Source: Myroides pelagicus (GTDB lineage: Bacteria; Bacteroidota; Bacteroidia; Flavobacteriales; Flavobacteriaceae). From it: a stretch of DNA of 39,443 nucleotides. The notes beneath the pieces were generated by a model. It was not told the DNA's origin, made no database searches, and saw only the letters and a program-made list of their open reading frames with translations. Location of the stretch: the NCBI RefSeq assembly GCF_009711055.1, contig NZ_WMJY01000026.1:1-39443 (forward strand). Reading direction: 5' to 3'. A program made the position numbers and the translations under genes. Shown piece after piece: positions 25,789 through 34,857 of this stretch. Within the stretch, counting starts at the first letter, position 1, and the number at the start of each line of letters is the position of its first letter.

Positions 25789-26069
25789 TTACTATTTGAA
25801 ACTTCCTTTACTTATTTATGTATTGCTGAGCTCGACAAAATACATCTTTGTACACCCAAGTTAAAATCGATACTTTCTCCTCATATTAGGTGTAGCACTT
25901 ATTCTTGTAGATTTGTTGCAAAGATATGACTTTTAGAATTTTTACTTCTTGATGTGATTTTTCAAATTGGCATTTTAGCTATTTGTTTATTTCAACTCCA
26001 TTAGTTAAATACACAATTCAATTCACATCGTGAATATTTTATATCACTTTTCTGCGATACTCGTAATTC
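25761..26069 (-). other. Gap upstream of the mdtD-like gene
   Basis: Apart from the palindrome at 25755-25788, it holds an exact -7 box (TATCTTTG on the minus strand, 25919-25926) about 190 bases from the mdtD start. A matching -33 is missing. No gene or RNA structure seen. Confidence 0.5.
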
Positions 26070-26651
26070 TTATTGTTCGATCCAATTATCAATCATTTTT
26101 ATACCAACGCCAGTCATATAAGACTCTGGATGAAACTGAATCCCACTGATGTTGTATATCCTATGACGTATTCCCATAATCACTCCATCTTCGCTAAATG
26201 CCGTTATAACTAAATCTTCAGGAAAGGATTCTTTCTCTAAAGCCCAAGAATGATAGAGTCCTACCAACGAATTTTGCTTCACACCGTCGAACAAACGTTC
26301 ACTCTCATCGCAAATATGTAAAGCACGTTGCTGACCATGATAAACCTGCTCTAAGTTTATAAGTCTAGCACCGAAATAATCACCAATAGCTTGGTGACCC
26401 AGACACACCCCTAAGATAGGCTTAATCCCTTTATACATATCTAAAACACGATACATAATAGGGCTCTTGTTAGGTATATCTGGCCCTGGAGAAAAAACAA
26501 TTTGATCATATTGATCAATATCCTCTACAGATACCTCATCATTTCTAACCACAGTAATCTGACAATTCGGATTCTCATCAAATAATTGATAAAGATTATA
26601 AGTAAAAGAATCGTGATTATCAATTATAACAATTTGTTTCTGTACACTCAT
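26070..26651 (-). CDS. pabA: Anthranilate/aminodeoxychorismate synthase glutamine amidotransferase subunit
   Basis: 193-residue class I glutaminase that supplies ammonia to PabB. The nucleophile is C83 in GVCLGHQAIG, and the catalytic His and Glu are in GIQFHPESYMTG. The early motif IIDNHDSFTYNLYQ is also diagnostic. I start at the ATG at 26649-26651. An upstream ATG at 26741 would add 30 residues that overlap the divergent gene and fit no family. It is divergent from the pabB gene with 39 bases between the starts. The subunit could also serve tryptophan synthesis (TrpG/PabA are shared in many bacteria). Confidence 0.93.
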   Translation of the reverse strand: MSVQKQIVIIDNHDSFTYNLYQLFDENPNCQITVVRNDEVSVEDIDQYDQIVFSPGPDIPNKSPIMYRVLDMYKGIKPILGVCLGHQAIGDYFGARLINLEQVYHGQQRALHICDESERLFDGVKQNSLVGLYHSWALEKESFPEDLVITAFSEDGVIMGIRHRIYNISGIQFHPESYMTGVGIKMIDNWIEQ

Positions 26652-26690
26652 AAAGTATTTGTAATTTTGGACGCGAATCAATTCATAAAA

Positions 26691-27659
26691 ATGAGGCTCA
26701 AAGATACAACTATCACAAAGATGAATGAACTGGGAAAACAAAGAATTCCCTTCTTATTTATCATTGATTTCGGTGAACAAAACACTTATATTAAGCCACT
26801 TGATCAAATTGATCATCAAGAGGTGAGGTATAATTTTAATGGAGTAACAAATACAGTTGTAAATAATGCGACAAAAATTCCAATACTCAAGCCAACCCCT
26901 ATTTCATTTGAATTATACAACAAACAGTTTGAAATCGTAAAGAAAAACATACAATTAGGAAATTCATACCTTCTAAACTTGACGATACAAACACCTATAC
27001 AAATAGACTGTGACCTTAATGATATATATGCAATAGCACAGGCTAAATACAAACTATATTATAAAAATCAGTTTGTATGCTTTTCTCCAGAGATATTTGT
27101 ACAGATAAAAAACAAGCACATCTATTCCTATCCGATGAAAGGAACAATTGATGGTACACTTGAGAATGCAGAACAACAATTACTTAACAACCCTAAAGAG
27201 AATGCAGAGCACTTTACAATTGTAGATTTAATTCGGAATGACCTAAATATAGTGGCTAAAAAAGTAAAAGTTGATCGCTTCAAATACATAGACAAACTAA
27301 TAACGACAAAAGGCTCGATTCTGCAAATGAGTTCACAAATCAGTGGAGAACTAAGCGACGATTGGCATGCTAATCTTGGCAATATCTTTAATCATCTCCT
27401 ACCGGCAGGTTCGATAACAGGCTCACCTAAAGAAAAGACACTCGAAATCATTCAAGAAGCTGAAACATACAATAGAAGATTTTATACGGGAGTATGTGGT
27501 ATATATGATGGTGATGCTGTCGATAGTGCAGTAATGATTCGCTTTATCGAAAAAGAAGGCAGTCAATATAGCTATAAAAGTGGCGGTGGAATTACATATA
27601 GCAGTGATCCTTATAAAGAATATGAAGAACTATTACAAAAGATCTATATCCCAATGTAA
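26691..27659 (+). CDS. pabB: Aminodeoxychorismate synthase component I
   Basis: 322-residue enzyme that with PabA makes 4-amino-4-deoxychorismate, the precursor of p-aminobenzoate for folate. It is the short form (E. coli PabB is about 450 residues) but has the core. The YPMKGT motif with K150 matches the PIKGT lysine that forms the covalent intermediate in PabB. PAGSITGSPKEKTLEII and RRFYTGVCGIYD are the chorismate-binding signature, and DLIRNDL is intact. The start at ATG 26691 leaves 39 bases to the pabA start; an upstream start would overlap pabA. An exact -7 box TAATTTTG at 26662-26669 sits in that gap, but the nearest TTG is 25 bases away. Confidence 0.93.
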   Translation: MRLKDTTITKMNELGKQRIPFLFIIDFGEQNTYIKPLDQIDHQEVRYNFNGVTNTVVNNATKIPILKPTPISFELYNKQFEIVKKNIQLGNSYLLNLTIQTPIQIDCDLNDIYAIAQAKYKLYYKNQFVCFSPEIFVQIKNKHIYSYPMKGTIDGTLENAEQQLLNNPKENAEHFTIVDLIRNDLNIVAKKVKVDRFKYIDKLITTKGSILQMSSQISGELSDDWHANLGNIFNHLLPAGSITGSPKEKTLEIIQEAETYNRRFYTGVCGIYDGDAVDSAVMIRFIEKEGSQYSYKSGGGITYSSDPYKEYEELLQKIYIPM

Positions 27660-27995
27660 TCGATAAACAGGCGTACACAATATGCTCCCTTTAATAAAAA
27701 TAGAACGCAACAAACAATAACCAATTTCCTAACAATAATAAATCCTATCACCGGTAATAATCGGTTAAAAATACCGATTATGACAAATAGTGAATTATTA
27801 ATAAAGAACGTATTTTACTAGAAAGTCACAAAAAATACCCCCTTTAAATTTTCAATTTTTCAAAAACACCTCTTATTGAAGTCCAATGATTATCAATTAT
27901 TCAAGATAAAACCATTCTTTTTAAGTTTTTTTTCAGTATGAATATTCTAAATAAATATTCTTTTATGTATATTTCTAGAACCAAAAAACTATAAA
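27660..27995 (+). other. 336-base gap before the acyl-CoA synthetase
   Basis: It holds a perfect inverted repeat ATAATCGGT-taaaaat-ACCGATTAT (27757-27781), not followed by a T-run, so an operator rather than a terminator. A one-mismatch -7 box TATATTTC lies shortly before the acyl-CoA synthetase start. Nothing else recognised. Confidence 0.5.
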
Positions 27996-29690
27996 ATGAA
28001 AGAATTGTATAAAAAAATCGGTGATTTACTCATCGATCAGGACTATCGTGCCTTACACGATCTAAAGATTGAGAAACCAGAATACTTTAACTGGGTACAG
28101 GAAGTATTCGAAGACATTCATGTAAAAGAGACCCCAGATAAGACGGCTTTACTCTGGACAGATGGAGAAGTAACACATCATTATACATTTCTAACATTAC
28201 ACAATCGATACAATCAATTAATCAACTTTTTATCGTCTAAAGGCATAAAAAAAGGTGACGTAATCTTAACACAGATGATGTTACAGCGAATTAATTGGGT
28301 TACTCACTTAGCAGCTATCAAAGCAGGATATATGCTTTCCCCAGCAGCAAGTATTTTAGGGGTAAAAGATTTGGCTTATCGCTTTGAAAAAATTCAACCA
28401 AAAGTTGTCTTAGCTGATAAAGATAATGTAGAAAAGGTAGATGCTGCCGAGCGTCAAGCAGGAATTATTATTCCAGTAAAGATATTAATTGATGATACAA
28501 GAGAAGGCTGGTATCCTTTGAGTGTCTTAGACGAACAAGCAAAAGAAGCTGAAGGTGCTCAAACGCATCCTGACGATACTCTATTCATGTTTTTCACTTC
28601 TGGGACTACAGGAATGCCTAAAATTGTATGTCATACTCAATTAAGCCAACCATTAGGACACTTAACCACTACTGCGTGGATTGGAGTTACTAAAGATGAT
28701 GTACACTACAATATATCCCAGCCAGGTTGGGGGAAATTTGCTTGGAGTAGTTTATTCGCACCATGGAACGTTGGAGCAACTATCTTTGCCTACCATACAA
28801 CAGACAGATTTAATGCGGCAACTACCTTGAAGCTAATCGAAAAACACAAAATAACAACCTTATGTGCACCCCCAACAGTACTTCGTTTCTTTATCCAAGA
28901 AAACCTAAAAAATTATAAGTTCAGCCTAAGACAATGTGTAGCTGCTGGAGAGCCACTGAATCCAGAAATAATTGAAGAATGGAAAGAAGGTACAGGCATA
29001 CTAGTAAGAGATGGTTTTGGACAGACAGAAAGTACTTGTATGGTAGCTAACTATCCAACAGCAAAGGTAAAATATGGTTCTATGGGGAAACCTACCTTCT
29101 TATACGACATTATCATCGCTGATGATGAAGGAAAAGAAGTACCCGCTAATGAAGAAGGAAACATCTGTGTAAAAACAGGGACAGAACAACTAAATGGGAT
29201 CTTTAAAGAATACTTATTTGACAAGGAAAAACAAGCAAAAGTATTTAGAAATGGCGTTTACTTTACTGGAGATAAAGCCTATAAAGATGAAGATGGATAT
29301 ATATGGTTTATCGGACGCGATGATGATGTCATTAAAGCATCAGATTACCGTATAGGTCCATTCGAGGTAGAAAGTGTCTTATTAGAACATGACTCCATCA
29401 TTGAATCGGCTGTAGTTGGAAGTCCACACCCTGTAAAAGGTTATGAGGTCAAAGCATTTGTCATCATCAACGACCACGAAAAACCTTCAGTGGAATTAGC
29501 GAATGACATCTTCAAGTACTGTAGAGAGCATCTAGCTCCATATAAAATGCCCAGAAAATTAGAATTTGTGACGGAGTTACCTAAGACAATCAGTGGTAAA
29601 ATCAAGCGCGTAGAATTAAGAGCTATGCAAGCAGAACGCATTGCAAAAAAACAAGAAGTTCCTTTAGAATTCAATTATGTTAAAAACTAA
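27996..29690 (+). CDS. Acyl-CoA synthetase (medium-chain acyl-CoA ligase type)
   Basis: 564-residue AMP-forming ligase that activates a fatty or aromatic acid with ATP and joins it to CoA. The P-loop-like A3 motif is MFFTSGTTGMPKIV (about 200), A5 is RDGFGQTEST (about 340), A8 is WFIGRDDDVIKASDYRIGPFEVE, and the adenylation lysine is near residue 535 in LPKTISGKIKR. Sequence and domain order fit the MACS/AcsM branch, in which the acid is usually medium-chain or propionate-like. Alone on its transcript, with a bidirectional terminator at 29717-29759. The substrate is unknown. Confidence 0.9.
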   Translation: MKELYKKIGDLLIDQDYRALHDLKIEKPEYFNWVQEVFEDIHVKETPDKTALLWTDGEVTHHYTFLTLHNRYNQLINFLSSKGIKKGDVILTQMMLQRINWVTHLAAIKAGYMLSPAASILGVKDLAYRFEKIQPKVVLADKDNVEKVDAAERQAGIIIPVKILIDDTREGWYPLSVLDEQAKEAEGAQTHPDDTLFMFFTSGTTGMPKIVCHTQLSQPLGHLTTTAWIGVTKDDVHYNISQPGWGKFAWSSLFAPWNVGATIFAYHTTDRFNAATTLKLIEKHKITTLCAPPTVLRFFIQENLKNYKFSLRQCVAAGEPLNPEIIEEWKEGTGILVRDGFGQTESTCMVANYPTAKVKYGSMGKPTFLYDIIIADDEGKEVPANEEGNICVKTGTEQLNGIFKEYLFDKEKQAKVFRNGVYFTGDKAYKDEDGYIWFIGRDDDVIKASDYRIGPFEVESVLLEHDSIIESAVVGSPHPVKGYEVKAFVIINDHEKPSVELANDIFKYCREHLAPYKMPRKLEFVTELPKTISGKIKRVELRAMQAERIAKKQEVPLEFNYVKN

Positions 29691-29716
29691 TCTAAACTTA
29701 CCTACTTTACAACGAT

Positions 29717-29759
29717 AAAAACAAAGGCGCTTACCGACCAGTAAACGCCTTTGTTTTTT
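29717..29759. terminator. Bidirectional terminator between convergent genes
   Basis: AAAACAAAGGCG and CGCCTTTGTTTT pair as a 12-bp stem, with TTAC/GTAA beyond one mismatch. It lies between the acyl-CoA synthetase stop (29690) and the SIMPL protein stop (29771). Confidence 0.85.
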
Positions 29760-29770
29760 ATAATAGATTA

Positions 29771-30469
29771 TTAGTCAAGTGTAAAACTAATAGACACTCC
29801 TGAAACAATTTCAATTTCACCTACTGCTAAAGTTTGATCCAAACCTTCTGTACTAGCTCCTTTCATCATGTACATTGGACGAATAATTGGAGGAGTATAT
29901 GAACTACCATCAGTTACAAGAATAGCTTTACCTACTTTCTGTCCTAAGGCTGTAGCATAATCCGATGCTTTTTGTCTAGCCTCTTTCACAGCTAATACTC
30001 TAGCCTCTGTTTCATACTTTGTCAATTGAGAAGACTCAAACTCCACACCCTCAATTTTATTTATTCCCGCATCCATTACACCTAAAATCAATTCTTCATA
30101 CTTATCAATATTTGTCAGGGTAATAACAATTGTTTGACTAGCTTTATAATAGTCCTTTTTATCATTATAATCACGTGTTTGATATAGGCTCACACGTTGA
30201 GTTTGAATGTTTTTATCTTCAATTTGTATGCTCTTCAAATACTTCAAAACTTTAGCGATTACCTGATCATTTGCTTTCTTAGCCGTAGCAGCATCAAGAG
30301 ACTTATTTTCTACACCTAGGCGTATAATAGCTCTATCTGGCGTTACGGAAACTTTACCAGTTCCATTAACTTGAATTTGAGGTGTTATCGGAGATGTATA
30401 AGTTGTCTGTGCAAAAGTTGAAGTGGCTGAAAGCAATAGCACTCCAAGTAATATTGATACTTTTTTCAT
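29771..30469 (-). CDS. SIMPL/DUF541 periplasmic protein
   Basis: 232-residue exported protein with a signal peptide (cut near TFAQ|T, about residue 21) and a SIMPL (DUF541) domain filling the rest. Its pattern is typical: QIQVNGTGKVSVTPDRAIIRLGVE at the start and TEARVLAVKEARQKASDYATALG in the middle. The family forms periplasmic assemblies but the biochemical role is uncertain (oxidative-stress links in some species). Promoter at 30493-30526 gives a short leader. It shares the terminator at 29717-29759 with the convergent synthetase gene. Confidence 0.92.
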   Translation of the reverse strand: MKKVSILLGVLLLSATSTFAQTTYTSPITPQIQVNGTGKVSVTPDRAIIRLGVENKSLDAATAKKANDQVIAKVLKYLKSIQIEDKNIQTQRVSLYQTRDYNDKKDYYKASQTIVITLTNIDKYEELILGVMDAGINKIEGVEFESSQLTKYETEARVLAVKEARQKASDYATALGQKVGKAILVTDGSSYTPPIIRPMYMMKGASTEGLDQTLAVGEIEIVSGVSISFTLD

Positions 30470-30492
30470 AATTTCTCTTTTTCTGATTCAAA

Positions 30493-30526
30493 CAAATATA
30501 TCCAAAAGTGATAAACTTAGCTCAAA
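30493..30526 (-). promoter_or_regulatory. Promoter of the SIMPL gene
   Basis: TTTG (30523-30526), 22 bases, then TATATTTG (30493-30500) on the minus strand. Both boxes match, and the predicted start is near 30487, about 18 bases before the start codon. Confidence 0.65.
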
Positions 30527-30759
30527 AGCTAAGAAACAATTAACATAGTTATCAATTGACATGAAGTGTTGTGATTCAACTGTTGTACATGAAACAATCT
30601 CCAAATAATTTAGTGTTATATCATTATTTCACTCTACTTAATATCCTTTATATTATACACACATCATTTATCAAATAAAGCAAGTAAATTACACAACAAT
30701 ATTTCTTCATAGGTAATACCAAATCATTTACTTCTCCTAATGGAAGAATTATCGTACCC

Positions 30760-31407
30760 TTATAACTTACCTTTCTTGAACAAAACAAAAAGAAGAAGAA
30801 TAGGAATCAGCATTACACCTAATAATAACGGGTGCATCTCTATTAATACAGGATACTTAACTAAAATTAAGGTCAATCCCGCCACTGCACCACCTATATG
30901 AGCTGAGTGGCCTATATTGTCATTTTGTTGCTTCATTCCATAAACTGAATACAGTAAATACAAGACGGCAAATAGATAACTCGGTATAGGAATAATAAAA
31001 AATATCCCCAACATCATGTTTGGATTAATCATAATACTAGCATATAGCACGCCCATAATAGCCCCTGAAGCCCCTACTGCACGATATCCAGTCTTGTTAT
31101 GATACATTTGGTAAGTAATAAGGTTACCAATAAGCATACTAACAAAATAGATCAGTAAGAAATAAACAATCCCTACACTGTTCATTAAATAATCACCAAA
31201 AAAATAAAGGGTCATCATATTAAATATAAAATGCATCCAATCTACATGTAAAAAACCAGCAGTAAAAATTCTGTGTTTTTCACCAGCACGTACAGCATCT
31301 ATATCAAAACAGTACTTGTAAAAAAAAGAATAATCGTTTAACCCTTTGTAGGTAACAAAACCAGTAACAGCCATAATCAATAATACAATCGGCGATATAT
31401 CTAACAT
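30760..31407 (-). CDS. Rhomboid-family intramembrane serine protease
   Basis: 215-residue membrane protease with about six helices. The catalytic serine is S114 in GASGAIMG and the catalytic histidine is H170 in GHSAHIGG. HFIFNMM (H59, N63) supplies the oxyanion residues. It has no N-terminal cytosolic domain beyond a few residues, the basic bacterial form. Substrates are unknown. Its probable promoter (31434-31462) sits back to back with that of the acyltransferase gene, so the two share a control region. A 290-base gap follows between it and the SIMPL gene. Confidence 0.95.
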   Translation of the reverse strand: MLDISPIVLLIMAVTGFVTYKGLNDYSFFYKYCFDIDAVRAGEKHRIFTAGFLHVDWMHFIFNMMTLYFFGDYLMNSVGIVYFLLIYFVSMLIGNLITYQMYHNKTGYRAVGASGAIMGVLYASIMINPNMMLGIFFIIPIPSYLFAVLYLLYSVYGMKQQNDNIGHSAHIGGAVAGLTLILVKYPVLIEMHPLLLGVMLIPILLLFVLFKKGKL

Positions 31408-31433
31408 AGTCTATGAAATAATATTTTAAGGGA

Positions 31434-31462
31434 TAAAAATAAGCATAGTTTATTAAGGTCAA
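31434..31462 (-). promoter_or_regulatory. Candidate promoter of the rhomboid gene
   Basis: TTG (31460-31462), 18 bases, then TATTTTTA (31434-31441), one mismatch from TAnnTTTG, on the minus strand. It lies 6 bases from the -33 box of the divergent acyltransferase promoter. Confidence 0.45.
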
Positions 31463-31468
31463 TCATTT

Positions 31469-31500
31469 TTTGTCGAAAATAGACGAAACAAGTATATTTG
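31469..31500 (+). promoter_or_regulatory. Consensus flavobacterial promoter of the acyltransferase gene
   Basis: TTTG (31469-31472), 20 bases, then an exact TATATTTG (31493-31500). The predicted start near 31506 leaves only about 10 bases before the ATG at 31516, a very short leader. Confidence 0.75.
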
Positions 31501-31515
31501 CATAAATAGCCTAAC

Positions 31516-32415
31516 ATGAAATTCCTTATATACCTTATAGCTTATCCAATACTTTGGATAGTATCAAAACTGCCGTTCTCTGTTTTTTACATTGTATCCG
31601 ATTTTTTTTATATACTCTTATATCGCATTATCGGTTATAGAAAAAAGACTGTACGAGAAAATATTAAGTTAGCAATGCCTGAGCTATCAGACACAGAAGT
31701 AAAGCGTATTGAAAGAGAGTCTTTTAGACATTTATGTGACATCTTTTTAGAAATGATAAAGACTTTTACGATATCTGAAAAAGAACTAAAAAAACGCTTT
31801 GTTTTCACCAACTTAGATACCGTACTTAATATTGAAAAAGACAACAAAAGTATTATGCTCTTTTGTGCACATTATGCTAATTGGGAATGGACTATAATAC
31901 TTGATCGCTTAATTCAATCACAAGGATACGCTGTCTACAAAAAAATAAACAACCCATACTTTGATCAACTGTTTATAAAAATTCGATCAAGATTTAATAC
32001 AATTCTAGTCGAGATAAAAGATACGATTCGCCTTATTAGAAAAAATGAAACAGAAAACAAACATGGTGTTTATGCTTTTATCAGTGATCAATCACCTATG
32101 ATTAGTCAAACAAATTGCTGGCAGGAATTTATGGGAGTAGAAGTACCTATTTATACAGGAGGAGAAGCCCTATGTAAAAAATTCAATATGGTTCCCATGT
32201 ACTTAGATGTAAAATTTATTAAACGTGGACATTACGAAGCAACCTTCGTACCCTTACTAAAAGAAGGTGAAAATGTAAAAGAAGTTCCAAACTACGAGTT
32301 AATGACACGTTTCTTAAAAGAGACTGAACAAACGATCCGAAAAGCACCCGCCTATTATTTTTGGACACATAAACGCTGGAAACATCGTGGAAACAAACCA
32401 GCTAATATTAAATAA
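31516..32415 (+). CDS. Lipid A biosynthesis acyltransferase (LpxL/HtrB family)
   Basis: 299-residue inner-membrane acyltransferase that adds a secondary acyl chain to lipid A, or an aminolipid acyl chain. The HX4E catalytic motif is H119-E124 in FCAHYANWEW. The SDQSP and YTGGEALCKKF segments fit the family. One N-terminal membrane helix (about 7-37). Divergent from the rhomboid gene with closely packed promoters. The terminator at 32443-32485 follows. The acyl acceptor is not evident; Bacteroidetes relatives include enzymes acting on aminolipids. Confidence 0.9.
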   Translation: MKFLIYLIAYPILWIVSKLPFSVFYIVSDFFYILLYRIIGYRKKTVRENIKLAMPELSDTEVKRIERESFRHLCDIFLEMIKTFTISEKELKKRFVFTNLDTVLNIEKDNKSIMLFCAHYANWEWTIILDRLIQSQGYAVYKKINNPYFDQLFIKIRSRFNTILVEIKDTIRLIRKNETENKHGVYAFISDQSPMISQTNCWQEFMGVEVPIYTGGEALCKKFNMVPMYLDVKFIKRGHYEATFVPLLKEGENVKEVPNYELMTRFLKETEQTIRKAPAYYFWTHKRWKHRGNKPANIK

Positions 32416-32442
32416 GTGCTTTAAAAGCTGATACTAACAGAT

Positions 32443-32485
32443 AAAAACAAAGCCAGTCGTATGATTTACGACTGGCTTTGTTTTT
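32443..32485. terminator. Perfect bidirectional terminator
   Basis: A 19-bp perfect stem (32443-32461 with 32467-32485, TGATT loop) with A and T runs. It lies between the acyltransferase stop and the convergent glmM stop and probably serves both. Confidence 0.92.
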
Positions 32486-32556
32486 ATATACATTTAAGAA
32501 AAAAAGAATTGCAGTAAATTAAATAAATACAATGTCTTCATATTCTAATAGATTAT

Positions 32557-33945
32557 TTAAATACCTGCTATCACGCGTAACTCTTCCATCATACGACCTG
32601 CTAAACCATCAGCATCTTCTTGGGTAGGTGCTTCTGTATAAATACGAATGATAGGTTCTGTATTTGACTTTCTTAAGTGAACCCACGAAGTTGGAAAGTC
32701 TATCTTAACTCCATCAACAGTAGATACCTCTTGATTACTATAATTCTCCGCTATCTGCTCAAGAATCATATCTACATTCAATTTAGGTGTTAATTCTATT
32801 TTATTTTTACTCATATAATATTGAGGATATGAGGCTCTTAACTCAGCAACCGACTTATCCATACTAGCTAAATGTGTTAGAAACAAAGCAACACCAACAA
32901 TAGAGTCACGACCATAGTGTGTCTCTGGATAAATAATACCTCCATTACCTTCTCCTCCAATAATAGCATTCGTAGCTTTCATCATTTCTACAACATTAAC
33001 CTCTCCCACAGCAGATGCATTATACGAACCTCCGTGTTTTTCAGTAATATCTCTAAGTGCACGAGATGATGATAAGTTAGAAACAGTATTTCCAGGTGTT
33101 TTACTCAAGACATAATCAGCAACAGCCACTAAAGTATATTCCTCTCCAAACATCTCACCATCATTCGAAATAAAAGCTAAACGATCAACATCTGGATCTA
33201 CAACAACACCGAAGTCTGCTTTCTCTCTTTTCACTAATTCACAGATGTCTGTCAAATGTTCTTTTAGTGGTTCTGGATTGTGAGGAAAATGTCCGTTTGG
33301 CTCACAATATAATTTTACAACTTCAACACCTAGACGCTCTAATAGAGCTGGTATAATAATTCCTCCAGAAGAATTAACTGCATCTACAACTACTTTAAAC
33401 TTGCGTTTTTTTATTGACTCAACATCAACTAATTCTAGTTTCAATATTTCATCAATATGAGTATCCATATACCCCTCTTTCGGCGTTATAGTCCCTAAGT
33501 GATCTACATCAACAAACTCATAAGTATCTTTCTCTGCTAATTCAATGATTAAAGCTCCTTCGTCAGCATTTAAAAACTCTCCTTTAGCATTTAACAACTT
33601 TAAAGCATTCCATTGTTTTGGATTATGAGAAGCCGTTAAGATAATACCCCCATCAGCTTTTTCTAATGGGACAGCAACCTCTACAGTCGGGGTAGTTGAC
33701 AAACCTAAATCGATAACATCAATTCCTAAACCTATCAGTGTATTAGCTACAAGGTTATGAATCATTGGACCTGAAATTCTAGCATCTCTACCAATTACAA
33801 CAGTTAGCTTTTCTTTATTCGAATTATTCTTTAAAAAAGTTCCGTATGCAGAAGCAAATTTCACAGCATCAATAGGAGTTAAATTATCTCCAACTTTTCC
33901 ACCTATAGTTCCTCTGATACCAGAAATAGATTTTATTAAAGTCAT
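32557..33945 (-). CDS. glmM: Phosphoglucosamine mutase
   Basis: 462-residue phosphohexomutase that converts glucosamine-6-phosphate to glucosamine-1-phosphate for peptidoglycan and lipopolysaccharide. The start SISGIRGTIGG is diagnostic, the phosphoserine is S106 in TASHNPKQWN, the Mg2+ loop is DPDVDRLAF, and the C-terminal substrate loop is RKSNTEPIIRIY. I choose the ATG at 33943-33945; the upstream ATG at 33969 lies over an exact -7 box (TATCTTTG, 33969-33976 on the minus strand), so it cannot be the start. A phosphomannomutase activity cannot be excluded because the families overlap. Confidence 0.92.
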   Translation of the reverse strand: MTLIKSISGIRGTIGGKVGDNLTPIDAVKFASAYGTFLKNNSNKEKLTVVIGRDARISGPMIHNLVANTLIGLGIDVIDLGLSTTPTVEVAVPLEKADGGIILTASHNPKQWNALKLLNAKGEFLNADEGALIIELAEKDTYEFVDVDHLGTITPKEGYMDTHIDEILKLELVDVESIKKRKFKVVVDAVNSSGGIIIPALLERLGVEVVKLYCEPNGHFPHNPEPLKEHLTDICELVKREKADFGVVVDPDVDRLAFISNDGEMFGEEYTLVAVADYVLSKTPGNTVSNLSSSRALRDITEKHGGSYNASAVGEVNVVEMMKATNAIIGGEGNGGIIYPETHYGRDSIVGVALFLTHLASMDKSVAELRASYPQYYMSKNKIELTPKLNVDMILEQIAENYSNQEVSTVDGVKIDFPTSWVHLRKSNTEPIIRIYTEAPTQEDADGLAGRMMEELRVIAGI

Positions 33946-34048
33946 AAGTTTACTATTTTTGTTTCTCACAAAGATAAAAGAAATAACAAAAATGAATCAC
34001 TTTATACGGGTATAAAGTGGCGTTCAATACCAATAAAAATCATTGCTT

Positions 34049-34648
34049 ATGAATTTCCTTGCTCATATTTACTTATCACTTGAAGATGACAATCTGAAAA
34101 TAGGTAATTTCATAGCAGATAGCGTTAGGGGAAAAACTTATCTCAACTACCCTCCAAAAATACAACAAGGCATTCTACTACATCGAGCAATCGATGAATA
34201 TACTGATTTTCACACAACTTGGCGTTCAAGTAAAAAAGTGATTGTTCCGACCTACAATCACTACGCTTCAGTTCTAATAGATATGTATTACGATCACTTC
34301 TTAGCTATAAATTGGGAAAAATATCATCAGACTCCCTTAGCAACATATGCTAGTGAATTTTATACTTTACTAGAAGATAATTTTGATATTCTACCTGAAA
34401 AAGTTCAGAAATTCCTTCCAATTATGCTTAGTGAAAACTGGTTAGTAAAGTATAAAACACTAGATGGATTAAATTATATTCTGACTCAAATGGATAAGAG
34501 AACAAAAAACATATCTAAAATGAGATATGCGACTGTAGATCTTGAAGCAAACTATACCATACTACAAGACCAATTCAAACTGTTTTTTGATGAATTACAA
34601 AACTACGTGGAGCGATATGCTCAGCAAAACAAATTACTAGTTAAATAA
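34049..34648 (+). CDS. acpH: Acyl carrier protein phosphodiesterase-like protein
   Basis: 199-residue protein of the AcpH family, which removes 4'-phosphopantetheine from acyl carrier protein. The N-terminal motif MNFLAHIYLS, then IGNFIADSVRGK and GILLHRAIDEYTDFH, with metal-binding His/Asp, are typical. An alternative TTG six bases upstream was rejected in favour of the ATG at 34049, since the family N-terminus is MNFLAH. It is divergent from glmM (103 bases between the starts). No terminator hairpin is visible after the stop. Confidence 0.85.
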   Translation: MNFLAHIYLSLEDDNLKIGNFIADSVRGKTYLNYPPKIQQGILLHRAIDEYTDFHTTWRSSKKVIVPTYNHYASVLIDMYYDHFLAINWEKYHQTPLATYASEFYTLLEDNFDILPEKVQKFLPIMLSENWLVKYKTLDGLNYILTQMDKRTKNISKMRYATVDLEANYTILQDQFKLFFDELQNYVERYAQQNKLLVK

Positions 34649-34857
34649 CAACAATCACAATGCTTAGCACTCACTTAAAAGTACAAGTCAAACTCCTGTA
34701 GAATTTCTTTTTAATCTTTTTAAAATCAGTAGTTAATACATTAGTATACGCTTTCAAATAAAGAATAACTAACAGCATCCTTAAAAAACTAAAAAAACTT
34801 AATGATTTTTCGTATATTAGAGGATTAGCTCTCTATTTTTTGAATTACTTTTGTAAT

